Origin: an uncultured Dokdonia sp.
GTDB lineage: Bacteria > Bacteroidota > Bacteroidia > Flavobacteriales > Flavobacteriaceae
Direction: 5' to 3'
Assembly (NCBI RefSeq): GCF_937910895.1
Contig: NZ_CALEMI010000066.1
Span: 1 to 64,000 of the forward strand
Length of the DNA stretch: 64,000 nucleotides
A program made the position numbers and the translations under genes. A model generated the notes under the pieces. It did not search any database. It saw only the letters and a program-made list of their open reading frames with translations, and was not told the DNA's origin. How positions within the stretch are numbered: position 1 is the stretch's first letter; every line of letters begins with the position of its first letter. This document shows positions 28,548 to 38,210 of this stretch, in pieces.

Positions 28548-30797
28548 TTACGAGTCTTCCAATTCGCTAATATTCAGGTATTTTTTTATAATTGTTTTTA
28601 AGGTATCAAAATCGATAGGCTTTCCTAAAAATTCATCAAGACTATTTTCTGTGGTTAGTGTATCATCATCAAGATCAGCTTTGGCAGCCGTAATAGCAAT
28701 GATTGGAGGTGCTTGGGTATTGTATTTTTCTAAAGATTTAATAAGTTTTGCCGCTTCAAGCCCTCCCATAACGGGCATATTAATATCCATAAGTATTAAA
28801 TCATAGGTATTTTTTTTAAATAATGCGACACCTTCTTTTCCATTGGTCGCAATGTCGCAAGTGATCTGAAGTTTTGAGAGCAAACGTTCAATTACTTTTT
28901 GATTAATTTTATTATCTTCTACAATGAGTACATGCGTGTTTTCAGGATTATTGGATAGCGCTACTTTAATTTTTTTAGAAACATCTTTTCTACTTTTATG
29001 CTCCGTTTTTTTAAGTAATAAATCAAAATAGAAAATAGTCCCTTTTCCTAGCGTACTGCGTACTTCTAGTTTACTATTCATTAATTTTAGTAGATCATTT
29101 GAGAGTGACATTCCTAAACCGGCACCGTCAAATTTTCGTGTTTTAGAATTATCTCCTTGTTCAAAAGATTCTAGTAATTTATCAAAGTCATCTTCATCCA
29201 TGCCAATTCCTGTATCTCCCACACTAAAACGAAGTTGTTGATATTCTGGTGATGACTCATATTCATCAATCGTGATGGTGATTTTACCTTGTTGTGTAAA
29301 CTTAATCGCATTTTTCATCAGGTGAATAAGTACCTGTTGTACGCGAAGAGAATCTACAAAGACTTTATATGTAGTGTCACTATGATTGTGATATTCAAAG
29401 TCTAAATTCTTCTCTTTTGCTTGGTATTCAAAAATGCGCATTAACTGTGCGATATCTCTTTCTAGATTTACAGATTTTTCTTGTATTTCTAAATTGCCAG
29501 TTTCCAATTTGGAATGGTCAAGTACCATTGTGATCAAATCTGATAACTGATGTACAGAACGATCTACTATAGAAATATATTCTTCTTGTTTTTCTGGCGA
29601 ATCATCTGCTGATTTTAAAAGATGCAACATTCCTTGAATACCATTTAATGGTGTACGCATCTCATGACTCATTTTTGATAAAAACTGTGTTTTGTAATGC
29701 GCATTATCTGTAGCCTTTTTTGCAGCTATTTCTAACTCATCTATATTTTGAACGAGTGTTTCTTTAAGTTTTTGATAACTTGCAAAAAGAGAATCTATCT
29801 CCAGAATGCTGTGATCAGAGTGTATTTCTTGGGTGTCTTCAAAATCACTTTCTATAAATTGAAGGATATTATCATTAAGTGCCTGAACTCCTTTAGTAAG
29901 ATTTTTTGATAGGTATAAAATAAGAAGCACAAGGACAAAGGCTATGAGAATACTTATAATAGAAATGGCTGTTATCTGTGATAGTTTTTTAGATTCTATT
30001 GCTTTGCTTGTTGTGATACTTATATCAGCAAGTTCTTTTTGGATAATTCGATGTAATTCTTTGATATTTTTATGTAATCCAGTTTCTGAAAAAATCCCTA
30101 TTTCATTATTTAAGTTGATTATACTACGCACATCTTGAATATACCCTCGTAATAAAATACGTGTGCTATCGCCTAGCGTCCGGTCGGTTAATAATTGACC
30201 TGATATAGTTTCAAAATCTTGGATATATTCTGGTTCCCCTTTCATTAGATAATCTTTTTCAAGGGTCCGTAATTGTAGGATTGTTGCTTTATCGACATCG
30301 TCACTTTCAGTTAATATCTTTGCTTTTTCATGCATTTCGCCTTCTATTCCAAAATCTTTATAGCCTCTACGCTCCATTTTCGCGACAAGCGTAATCACAT
30401 CTTTACGAAGATTTTTATACTGATTTTTGACTTTTTGTATATCAATAGGAATTTGAATTTCTAAAGCATCCTGTTCTATGACTTCTAATTGATCAGGTAT
30501 AGAACGTAAATTTGCAAGATAAGTGTATAAAGAACTTGCCTCTGATTTGTTATAAAAAGCGGCATCTCTGTATCCTGTATAAAAGAAGGTGTTGTAATTA
30601 TCTATATTGGCATTAAACTGTTTAGATACGTCAAGAATTTCAATCGCTAAGTTTTCAGAAATCGCATCTTTTCTATGAATATAAAAATAGGAAGCGACCC
30701 AAACGATAAGGGAAGCTAGAAATGCTAAAAAGGATAAAATAGCCTTGGTTCTAAAGGAGCTAAGGCGTAGTTTTTTTATAAATTGAGCGTAAGACAT
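28548..30797 (-). CDS. Hybrid sensor histidine kinase/response regulator
   Basis: H box FLSKMSHEMRTPLNGIQGMLHLL; N/G boxes (LMKNAIKFTQQG, VGDTGIGM, GAGLGMSLSNDLLKLM); REC domain (VLIVEDNKINQKV...DLILMDINMPVMGGLEAAKLI). Confidence 0.93.
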   Translation of the reverse strand: MSYAQFIKKLRLSSFRTKAILSFLAFLASLIVWVASYFYIHRKDAISENLAIEILDVSKQFNANIDNYNTFFYTGYRDAAFYNKSEASSLYTYLANLRSIPDQLEVIEQDALEIQIPIDIQKVKNQYKNLRKDVITLVAKMERRGYKDFGIEGEMHEKAKILTESDDVDKATILQLRTLEKDYLMKGEPEYIQDFETISGQLLTDRTLGDSTRILLRGYIQDVRSIINLNNEIGIFSETGLHKNIKELHRIIQKELADISITTSKAIESKKLSQITAISIISILIAFVLVLLILYLSKNLTKGVQALNDNILQFIESDFEDTQEIHSDHSILEIDSLFASYQKLKETLVQNIDELEIAAKKATDNAHYKTQFLSKMSHEMRTPLNGIQGMLHLLKSADDSPEKQEEYISIVDRSVHQLSDLITMVLDHSKLETGNLEIQEKSVNLERDIAQLMRIFEYQAKEKNLDFEYHNHSDTTYKVFVDSLRVQQVLIHLMKNAIKFTQQGKITITIDEYESSPEYQQLRFSVGDTGIGMDEDDFDKLLESFEQGDNSKTRKFDGAGLGMSLSNDLLKLMNSKLEVRSTLGKGTIFYFDLLLKKTEHKSRKDVSKKIKVALSNNPENTHVLIVEDNKINQKVIERLLSKLQITCDIATNGKEGVALFKKNTYDLILMDINMPVMGGLEAAKLIKSLEKYNTQAPPIIAITAAKADLDDDTLTTENSLDEFLGKPIDFDTLKTIIKKYLNISELEDS

Positions 30798-30884
30798 TAC
30801 TGCATAATTTGCGTTAAAATACAGAAAAATGGGCAGTGTGTTGTTTTTTCAAAAAAAAAATAATTCTCACCATCTGTTTGTGCC

Positions 30885-30914
30885 TTGTATAGCGCGTTAG
30901 ATTTGTTATTTTTG
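30885..30914 (+). promoter_or_regulatory. Bacteroidota-type promoter TTG-N19-TATTTTTG upstream of the PPIase operon
   Basis: TTG at 30885-30887 and TATTTTTG at 30907-30914; matches TTG...TAnnTTTG; downstream ATG at 30933. Confidence 0.6.
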
Positions 30915-30932
30915 CAAATCCTTACATACGTT

Positions 30933-32888
30933 ATGATAAAGTACTTATATTCCTTTTTAGTATTCTTTAGTATTTCTCTGTGCTATGCACAAAGTAATGA
31001 TGCTACCCTTTTAACAATAAACGGACAAGACATCTCTGTTGAAGAATTTAAAGCCGTGTATCTTAAGAATATTAGTTTAGTTCAAGATGATTCCCAAAAA
31101 GATCCTAGAGCTTATTTAGAACTTTTTAAAGAATACAAGCTCAAAGTACAAGAAGCCTATGCCCAGGGCTTAGATAAAAACCCCGCGTACATAAAAGAAC
31201 TCAAAGGATACAGAGAGCAACTTCTTAAAAATTACCTTACAGATGTAGATGTTACTGAATCTTTAGTTAAAGAGGCATACAATCGTACGGTGACAGAAGT
31301 AAATGCACGTCATATTCTTGTAAAAACGGCACCAGATGCTTCTCCTGAAGATACTTTGAAAGCTTTCGCTAAAATTAATGAAGCACGTGATCGGATTCTG
31401 GCAGGCGAAAACTTTGAAGTGATCGCAAAGCAATACAGTGAAGATCCTTCGGCAAAATCAAACGGAGGAGAATTAGGCTGGTTTAAAGCTTTTAAAATGG
31501 TGTACCCATTTGAAACCGCTGCTTATGCTACAGAAACGGGAAGTGTTTCCAAACCATTTAAGACACGATTTGGCTATCACATTGTGCAGCCTACTGATAA
31601 GCGTCCAGCACGAGGTGGTATTCAAGTAGCGCATATTATGCTTACGCTAAAACAAAAAGATACAGCATTAGATCCAGAAAAACGGATTAAAGAGATCTAT
31701 GCATTGTTAGAGCAAGGAGAGTCTTTTGAAAAACTAGCACAGACTCATAGTGATGATAAACGTTCTTCGGTAAAAGGAGGGATGTTAGATCGTTTTGAAT
31801 CTGGGCAATTAAGTAGTAAAATTTTTGAAGAACAGGTATTTAGCATCAAAGAAAAAGGGACATACACAACCCCTTTTAGATCTGAATTTGGCTGGCATAT
31901 CGCTAAATTAATCCAGCGATTTCCTGTAGGTTCTTATAAAGAAGAGCGTGGAGTTATAGAAGAAAAATTAAAAAGAGATATTAGAGCAAAGCAAATATCA
32001 GACTCGTTAGACTCAAAATTACGCTTCTTATATAAGGTAAAGGAAAATAAAGAACTTCAATCGTATTTTATGTCTCGCCTGTCTGATGCTGATTTTACGA
32101 ACAGAAAATGGAAATATGTTCCAAGTGAATCTGATAAGCAAAAAGTAGCATTTACACTTAAAGATACCACATTTACATACAATACTTTCGGAGAGCATTT
32201 AGAGCGTTTCCAAAGAGGAGGAGCTTATGTAAATAAAGAAGACCTTATAAAGACGCAGGCATTTGTTTGGACCAATAAGATGATTAGAAAGTACCATGAG
32301 AATCATTTGGAAGAGATGGATTCAGCATTCAATGCGCTGATTAGAGAATATAGAGAAGGATTGTTGCTTTTTGAGTTATTGGAATCAAAGGTGTGGAACG
32401 TAGCAAAAACAGACACCACAGGTCTTCAAGAATACTTTGTAAAAAACAAAGAGAGGTACAGATTGCCTGAGATGCTAAAAATGACGATGGTTACAGCATC
32501 GGATAAAAAGACGCTTTCAACGGCAAGAAAGCTGCTACAAAAAGGAACTTCAAAGGAAGAAATTGAAAAAAGATTCAATATAAATGATCAAGTAAACGTT
32601 TTGTTTACACAGCGGGAAGTGGCTTCAAATGATTCGACTTATATAGCACCTAGTTTTACACCAGAAAAAGAAATTAGTAAAATATACGAATTACGTACGG
32701 ATTATGTATTGTATGATGTTGAAGAGATTCAACCTTCCAAATTACCAACACTGGAAGAAACCAGAGGGGCTGTTATAAATGATTATCAAAAACATATAGA
32801 AAGTGTTTGGTTACAAAGCCTAAAGGATAGCGCTACAATAAAAGTAAACGAAGCCGTTTTAGATCGTTTTATTAGTACATTAAAATAA
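30933..32888 (+). CDS. Periplasmic PpiC-type peptidyl-prolyl isomerase with two parvulin domains
   Basis: ARHILVKTAP...GGELGWFKAFKMVYPFETAAY...FGYHIVQPTDKRPARGGIQVAHIML...FGWHIAKLIQRFP; signal peptide from MIKYLYSF. Confidence 0.88.
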   Translation: MIKYLYSFLVFFSISLCYAQSNDATLLTINGQDISVEEFKAVYLKNISLVQDDSQKDPRAYLELFKEYKLKVQEAYAQGLDKNPAYIKELKGYREQLLKNYLTDVDVTESLVKEAYNRTVTEVNARHILVKTAPDASPEDTLKAFAKINEARDRILAGENFEVIAKQYSEDPSAKSNGGELGWFKAFKMVYPFETAAYATETGSVSKPFKTRFGYHIVQPTDKRPARGGIQVAHIMLTLKQKDTALDPEKRIKEIYALLEQGESFEKLAQTHSDDKRSSVKGGMLDRFESGQLSSKIFEEQVFSIKEKGTYTTPFRSEFGWHIAKLIQRFPVGSYKEERGVIEEKLKRDIRAKQISDSLDSKLRFLYKVKENKELQSYFMSRLSDADFTNRKWKYVPSESDKQKVAFTLKDTTFTYNTFGEHLERFQRGGAYVNKEDLIKTQAFVWTNKMIRKYHENHLEEMDSAFNALIREYREGLLLFELLESKVWNVAKTDTTGLQEYFVKNKERYRLPEMLKMTMVTASDKKTLSTARKLLQKGTSKEEIEKRFNINDQVNVLFTQREVASNDSTYIAPSFTPEKEISKIYELRTDYVLYDVEEIQPSKLPTLEETRGAVINDYQKHIESVWLQSLKDSATIKVNEAVLDRFISTLK

Positions 32889-33749
32889 ATGAAATTACCA
32901 CAGTACATAGTACTTTTTGCAGGATGCTTATCACTCATTTCCTGTGATTTCTTTAATAAGACCAAAGCAGATCAAGATGCTGTTGCTAGAGTAAATGATA
33001 CGTATTTATACAAATCAGATATTGAAACTATTTTTAATGCAGCTACATTTTCTTTAGATAGCACTACGGTTGTAAATAGTTATATCAACGATTGGGCAAC
33101 AAATAGATTACTACTTGATGGTGCTTTACTTAACTTATCTAAAGATGAGCAAGATCAATTTGAGCAACTCGTTCAAGATTATCGTACTGACCTATACATA
33201 AAGCTATACAAAGACAGATTGATTCAACAACGATTAGATAGTGTGGTGTCAGATCAAGAAGCGCAGGAGTTTTATGAGCAGAATAAGGAAAACTTCCGAC
33301 TTAATGAAGAATTAGTGAAGCTTAGATATATTCATCTAGCACCAGACTATAATGATACTAATAATCTAGCAAAACTCTTTATCAATTTTAAAGAAGAAGA
33401 CAAAGTGGTGCTAGATTCTATACGATTACAGTTTAAAAATTATTTTTTAAATGATTCCATTTGGGTAAAACGAAGTGTCGTCCAAAACAGTATCCAACCT
33501 ATTGATGCCACAAATGCTGATAATTTGTTAAAAAAAACAAATTTCTTACAACTACGAGATTCATTAGGATTATATTTGATCGCTGTCAAGGAAACGCTAT
33601 CACGCAATGATATTGCACCCTTAACGTATGTGCGGCCAACCATTAACCAAATTATAAGAAACAAACGGAAGTTAACCCTCACAAAGCAACTTGAAAAGGA
33701 GATTAAAGATGATGCCATTAAAAACAAAAAATTTGAAATATATAATTAG
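32889..33749 (+). CDS. Lipoprotein, degenerate peptidyl-prolyl isomerase-like
   Basis: Lipobox (LSLISCDF); SurA-N-like helical region; no intact parvulin active-site segment; operon with flanking PPIases. Confidence 0.65.
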   Translation: MKLPQYIVLFAGCLSLISCDFFNKTKADQDAVARVNDTYLYKSDIETIFNAATFSLDSTTVVNSYINDWATNRLLLDGALLNLSKDEQDQFEQLVQDYRTDLYIKLYKDRLIQQRLDSVVSDQEAQEFYEQNKENFRLNEELVKLRYIHLAPDYNDTNNLAKLFINFKEEDKVVLDSIRLQFKNYFLNDSIWVKRSVVQNSIQPIDATNADNLLKKTNFLQLRDSLGLYLIAVKETLSRNDIAPLTYVRPTINQIIRNKRKLTLTKQLEKEIKDDAIKNKKFEIYN

Positions 33750-35100
33750 AACCCTTATCATACTATTTGTATGTCAACCCTTATTGGCGCAAGATAGTAT
33801 TACAAATTCTTTCACTAAGTTTAAAGTAGACGGTGTTGCAGGTGTTGTAGGTGAATATTTGATTTTAGAAAGTGATATTGATAAATTTTTATTTGATATA
33901 AAAAGCCAAGGACAGTCTACAGTAGATATTACCCCTTGTCAAGTAATGGGTAAATTATTAGAAGATAAGTTACTCGCACATCATGCCATTCAGGACAGTA
34001 TCGTTGTGAATGATGCACAAGTCAACTCAGAGGTAGATCAATTGATTGATAGATTTATTCAAATACGCGGATCTGAGCAAAAAGTATTAGAATTTTATAA
34101 AAAAGATAACATAGCTGATTTAAGAGTTGAGTTATTTTCTATCCGAAAAGACATTCGTCTTTCTGAAAGTATGAATGAAAAAATCATTTCAGAGGTAGAC
34201 GTTACTCCTGATGAGGTAAAATCTTTCTTTGAAAGAATTCCAAAAGATGAGCTCCCTACCTTTGGTGTAGAACTTGAAATTGCACAAATTGTTATTGAAC
34301 CGAAAGCCACCGAAGAAGAACGACAAAAAATCATTGATCGTTTGAATAGCTTTAGATCAGACATCCTTGATAATGGAAGTAGTTTTGCTACCAAAGCAGT
34401 ACTATATACAGACGATCTAGCTTCTAGAGGTGAAGGAGGATTTATGATGATAGACAGAAAAACACCTTTAGTAAAAGAATTTAGAGATGTTGTTTTTGGA
34501 TTACAGGAAGGAGAGGTAAGTGAGCCTTTTGAAACAGAATATGGATTCCATATTGCGACTCTTGAAAAAATTAGAGGAGATAAACTTGAAATCAGACATA
34601 TCTTATTAATTCCAGACGTAGATAAAGAACAAGAAGAAGAAGCAAAAGATAAGATTGAACGTATCAAAAAACGTATCGAGTCTGGAGAACTTACCTTTGA
34701 CGAAGCAGCTCGTGAATTTTCTGATGAAAAGGAAACTAAGTTTGACGGTGGCGTATTAGTAAATCCAGTAACGTTAGATAAGCGTTTTGAATTAAACAAA
34801 TTAGACCCTACTTTATATACGAAAGTTAATGACTTAAATGACGGAGAAGTATCACTTGTATTCAATGATCCTAGCCGTACTGGAAAGACACGTTTTAAAA
34901 TCATGACTGTAAAAAATAGATTAGAAGAGCATAAAGCCGATTATTCTAAAGATTACATTAAGATTAAAGATTTAGCGCTTAGAGAAAAGCAAATTCAGAC
35001 AATCTCAGATTGGCAAAAAGAAAAAATAGAAGAGACATACATAAAAGTGAATGGTGAAAACCGTAACTGTGAATATGTAAGTAACTGGTTGAAAAATTAA
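33709..35100 (+). CDS. SurA-like periplasmic peptidyl-prolyl isomerase
   Basis: VDGVAGVVGEYLILESDIDKFL (SurA-N), then two parvulin-like regions (GEGGFMMIDRKTPLVKEFRDVVFGLQEGEVSEPFETEYGFHIATLEKIRGDKLEIRHILL). Confidence 0.85.
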   Translation: MMPLKTKNLKYIIRTLIILFVCQPLLAQDSITNSFTKFKVDGVAGVVGEYLILESDIDKFLFDIKSQGQSTVDITPCQVMGKLLEDKLLAHHAIQDSIVVNDAQVNSEVDQLIDRFIQIRGSEQKVLEFYKKDNIADLRVELFSIRKDIRLSESMNEKIISEVDVTPDEVKSFFERIPKDELPTFGVELEIAQIVIEPKATEEERQKIIDRLNSFRSDILDNGSSFATKAVLYTDDLASRGEGGFMMIDRKTPLVKEFRDVVFGLQEGEVSEPFETEYGFHIATLEKIRGDKLEIRHILLIPDVDKEQEEEAKDKIERIKKRIESGELTFDEAAREFSDEKETKFDGGVLVNPVTLDKRFELNKLDPTLYTKVNDLNDGEVSLVFNDPSRTGKTRFKIMTVKNRLEEHKADYSKDYIKIKDLALREKQIQTISDWQKEKIEETYIKVNGENRNCEYVSNWLKN

Positions 35101-35105
35101 AAAAT

Positions 35106-36059
35106 ATGTCAGACGTAGCTGCTATAAATCAATTAGTAGAAAAACATAAACAACTTAAAGCTGAAATTGCAAAAGTAATTGTAGGACAGGAAAGAGTCAT
35201 AGATGAGATTCTTATTTCTATATTTTCTGGAGGTCACGCCTTATTAATAGGAGTCCCTGGTCTCGCAAAAACATTAATGGTAAATACCATTGCGACTGCA
35301 TTAGGGCTGGATTTTAAACGTATTCAGTTTACACCTGATTTAATGCCGAGTGATATTTTGGGATCAGAGATCCTTGATGAATCGCGTCAGTTTAAGTTTA
35401 TAAAAGGACCTGTATTTTCAAATATCATCTTGGCCGATGAGATCAACCGCACACCTCCAAAAACACAAGCAGCATTATTAGAAGCGATGCAAGAACGTAT
35501 TGTGACTGTTGCTGGAAATAGGTACCCACTTAGTTTGCCTTATTTTGTGTTGGCAACCCAAAATCCAATTGAGCAAGAAGGAACGTATCCTTTACCAGAA
35601 GCGCAATTAGACCGTTTTATGTTTGCAATTAACCTAGATTATCCTTCATTTCAGGAAGAAGTAGATGTTGTAAAAGCAACCACTTCAGATCATAAGCCTG
35701 TCGTAAATTCGCTTTTTTCTGATCAAGAAATTATTGATTTTCAGCAGTTAATTCGTCGTATTCCTGTCGCAGACAATGTGATAGAATATGCGGTACAACT
35801 TGTAAGCAAAACAAGGCCCAAGACCAAAACAGCCACACAAATTATTAATGATTATGTAGATTGGGGAGCAGGACCAAGAGCCTCTCAAAACTTAATATTA
35901 GGCGCAAAAACGCATGCAGCTGTCAACGGTAAATATTCTCCAGATATTGAAGATGTACAAGCCGTTGCTACGGGAATTTTACGTCATAGATTAATTAAAA
36001 ATTATAAAGCAGAAGCAGAAGGTCTCAGCATAGAAGATATTATTAAAAGCTTATTTTAA
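35106..36059 (+). CDS. MoxR-family AAA+ ATPase
   Basis: GGHALLIGVPGLAKTLMVNTIATALGLDFKRIQFTPDLMPSDILGSEIL, ILADEINRTPPKTQAALLEAMQE, FVLATQNPIEQEGTYPLPEAQLDRFMF. Confidence 0.94.
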   Translation: MSDVAAINQLVEKHKQLKAEIAKVIVGQERVIDEILISIFSGGHALLIGVPGLAKTLMVNTIATALGLDFKRIQFTPDLMPSDILGSEILDESRQFKFIKGPVFSNIILADEINRTPPKTQAALLEAMQERIVTVAGNRYPLSLPYFVLATQNPIEQEGTYPLPEAQLDRFMFAINLDYPSFQEEVDVVKATTSDHKPVVNSLFSDQEIIDFQQLIRRIPVADNVIEYAVQLVSKTRPKTKTATQIINDYVDWGAGPRASQNLILGAKTHAAVNGKYSPDIEDVQAVATGILRHRLIKNYKAEAEGLSIEDIIKSLF

Positions 36060-36074
36060 AATTATTCTATAAGC

Positions 36075-36962
36075 ATGAATTATAAAGCTAAAAGGATATT
36101 TCTATTAGGAGAGGAATGGTTTTTTTTTAAAATTTATTTGGGTCCAGAAACATCGGAAGTGTTTTTAACTGAAGAATTTTATAATATTGTAAATCACCTT
36201 CTTAAAAATAATATTATTACTGAATGGTTCTTTATAAGATATGCTGACCCTGATTATCATTTAAGAATACGACTTCGCTTAAAAAAACAAGAAGACATAG
36301 GTGTTTTAATACAGAAAATACTTCCAAGTATTAAACTTTATGTTGATCATGGCTTAATCTGGAATTATCAAATAGACACTTATAAACGTGAACTAGAAAG
36401 ATATGGAAGTAATACCATAGATTTTAGCGAGGATATATTCTATTTTGATTCTATGTTTATCCTTTCTTTTTTGAAATATTATAAAGAGAATGATAGTAAT
36501 GAAAATTTGAGATGGCTTTCTGGGTTATCTGCTATAGATAGTTTATTAGATTCTTTTAAATGTGATTTAGATACTAAAATTTTTATTTCTAACTTTTTAA
36601 AAGAAAGCTATTATAAAGAGTTTGGTGTATCTAAGATTTTTAGACAAGAACTTAGCAAGAAATATAGAGCCAATAAAAAAGAAATAGAATTCTTTTTGAC
36701 TAAATCTTATTGTAATGATAAAAATTATGATTTTTTAAGTAATCTTATTAATACTAAAGAAGAAAACATCAAAGGTCCTTGTTTAGATATTATAGATAGT
36801 GAAGCCCAGGGGACATTAGATGTATCTATAAATAGTTTGATCTGTAGTCATATTCATATGTTATGTAATAGGTTATTTTTAGTAAAAAATAGAGCTAATG
36901 AATTAGTGATTTATGATTTCTTATTTAGATATTATCAATCATTAAAGGCAAGAAGAAAATAG
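36075..36962 (+). CDS. Stand-alone thiopeptide-type/SpaB C-terminal-like domain (LanB elimination-domain homologue)
   Basis: EWFFFKIYLGPETSEVFLTEEFYNIVNHLLKNNIITEWFFIRYADPDYHLRIRLRL matches the W-x-Y-K-I-Y...W-F-F-I-R-Y-x-D-P-x-x-H-L-R-x-R pattern of Lant_dehydr_C/thiopep_ocin proteins. Confidence 0.85.
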   Translation: MNYKAKRIFLLGEEWFFFKIYLGPETSEVFLTEEFYNIVNHLLKNNIITEWFFIRYADPDYHLRIRLRLKKQEDIGVLIQKILPSIKLYVDHGLIWNYQIDTYKRELERYGSNTIDFSEDIFYFDSMFILSFLKYYKENDSNENLRWLSGLSAIDSLLDSFKCDLDTKIFISNFLKESYYKEFGVSKIFRQELSKKYRANKKEIEFFLTKSYCNDKNYDFLSNLINTKEENIKGPCLDIIDSEAQGTLDVSINSLICSHIHMLCNRLFLVKNRANELVIYDFLFRYYQSLKARRK

Positions 36963-36963
36963 T

Positions 36964-38157
36964 TTATGATAATAATAAAAAAGAATCCCATTCTTTAATT
37001 TTTATATTGTCTATAGAGCATAATACAGAAGAAACACCAGTGACTCCATCAAGTAAAGACATATAATTTATGTTTTCTACATCATCTCTTAAACTAAAAA
37101 ATACATCGTCTGATTTTTTATAACCAAGAGTTTCTTTTAACCAATATGTTGCAGCTTCCTTAACTCTGTAATCATCAATTTTTTTAGATAATTTTGAATA
37201 AATATGAGCTAGACCAGCACTTCCATGACAAAAACAAGCATCTTTTATGATTGTTTCAGCCGGCTCTTTTCTCGAAGTAGTTTGAATTATTAAGTCTTTA
37301 AAATGCTTAATTAACAGTTTATCTTCCAATGATGTTGCTGCAAAAAACAAAGCATGTAAAGCTCCCAAATCTCCATAACACCATGCTAATCTAGAGAATG
37401 ATTGTTTATTTGAAGAGTAACTCTCAACACTTATAGAAGAAGGATATATAGACCCTGTTTCTTCAATTTTTTGCTCATTTCTATTATAAAAGGAAATGAT
37501 ATTATACATCATATCTTTTGATAAATCTGAGTTTATATTGTGGTTATAGCATTTGGAGAGGAAAAATAATAAACTTGCATTTCCATGGGCAAGCCCAAAA
37601 TCATATACCATCTTTTTAGTTCTAAATTGGTCGTATGTTTGCCATTTAAATTCATGTTCATCTTTAATAATTTTATCATATATTTTTTGAACTAAAATTG
37701 CTATAGAAGAAAAATATTTTTTGCGCTTTATAAGGTACAAGGCAATTCCAATTGATCCATGAAGGGGGTCAAAGTTATTTTCATTTTGACCAGTTTCATA
37801 CATAGTATCCTCTAGAATTTCATCAATCTCTTCCAATGTGTCTTCTAGATCATATTCACTTAAATTATTTTCTTGGATATAATGTAGACAGAAACCTACG
37901 CCAGCTATACCATTACTTAAAGAAACAAATAGATTTGAATTTTCATCAAGAGTTTCAATAATGTATTCAATATGCTCATCGATATATATAGAACGATCTA
38001 ATGTTTCATTATTTAAACATAAAATGGCATTTGAAAAAAGTAGAGAACATCGACCAGAAAGGAGACCTACATTTCCTTCGTTAATATGAGTCGAGAGATC
38101 TTGAGAAAAAAAATGTTCAAATTCTATTATAATTTTTTTAATCTGCTCTTTATGCAT
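36964..38157 (-). CDS. Lanthionine synthetase C-like cyclase (LanC)
   Basis: GIAGVGFCLHYI, DPLHGSIGIALYLI, GLAHGNASLLFFLS, zinc-ligand motifs WCYGDLGALHALF and CFCHGSAGLAHIY. Confidence 0.88.
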   Translation of the reverse strand: MHKEQIKKIIIEFEHFFSQDLSTHINEGNVGLLSGRCSLLFSNAILCLNNETLDRSIYIDEHIEYIIETLDENSNLFVSLSNGIAGVGFCLHYIQENNLSEYDLEDTLEEIDEILEDTMYETGQNENNFDPLHGSIGIALYLIKRKKYFSSIAILVQKIYDKIIKDEHEFKWQTYDQFRTKKMVYDFGLAHGNASLLFFLSKCYNHNINSDLSKDMMYNIISFYNRNEQKIEETGSIYPSSISVESYSSNKQSFSRLAWCYGDLGALHALFFAATSLEDKLLIKHFKDLIIQTTSRKEPAETIIKDACFCHGSAGLAHIYSKLSKKIDDYRVKEAATYWLKETLGYKKSDDVFFSLRDDVENINYMSLLDGVTGVSSVLCSIDNIKIKEWDSFLLLS

Positions 38158-38210
38158 TATTGTAGCTTTAATCTTTTATTAATCTCGATGAAAATCTAGT
38201 TTTATAAAAT

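Noticed and set aside
32889-33749. Middle PPIase-like gene called as an active parvulin
   Set aside because: No intact parvulin core could be seen; kept as degenerate/PPIase-like
34095-34904. 269-aa antisense ORF opposite the SurA-like gene
   Set aside because: Ser-rich shadow of a convincing sense CDS; no recognisable domain
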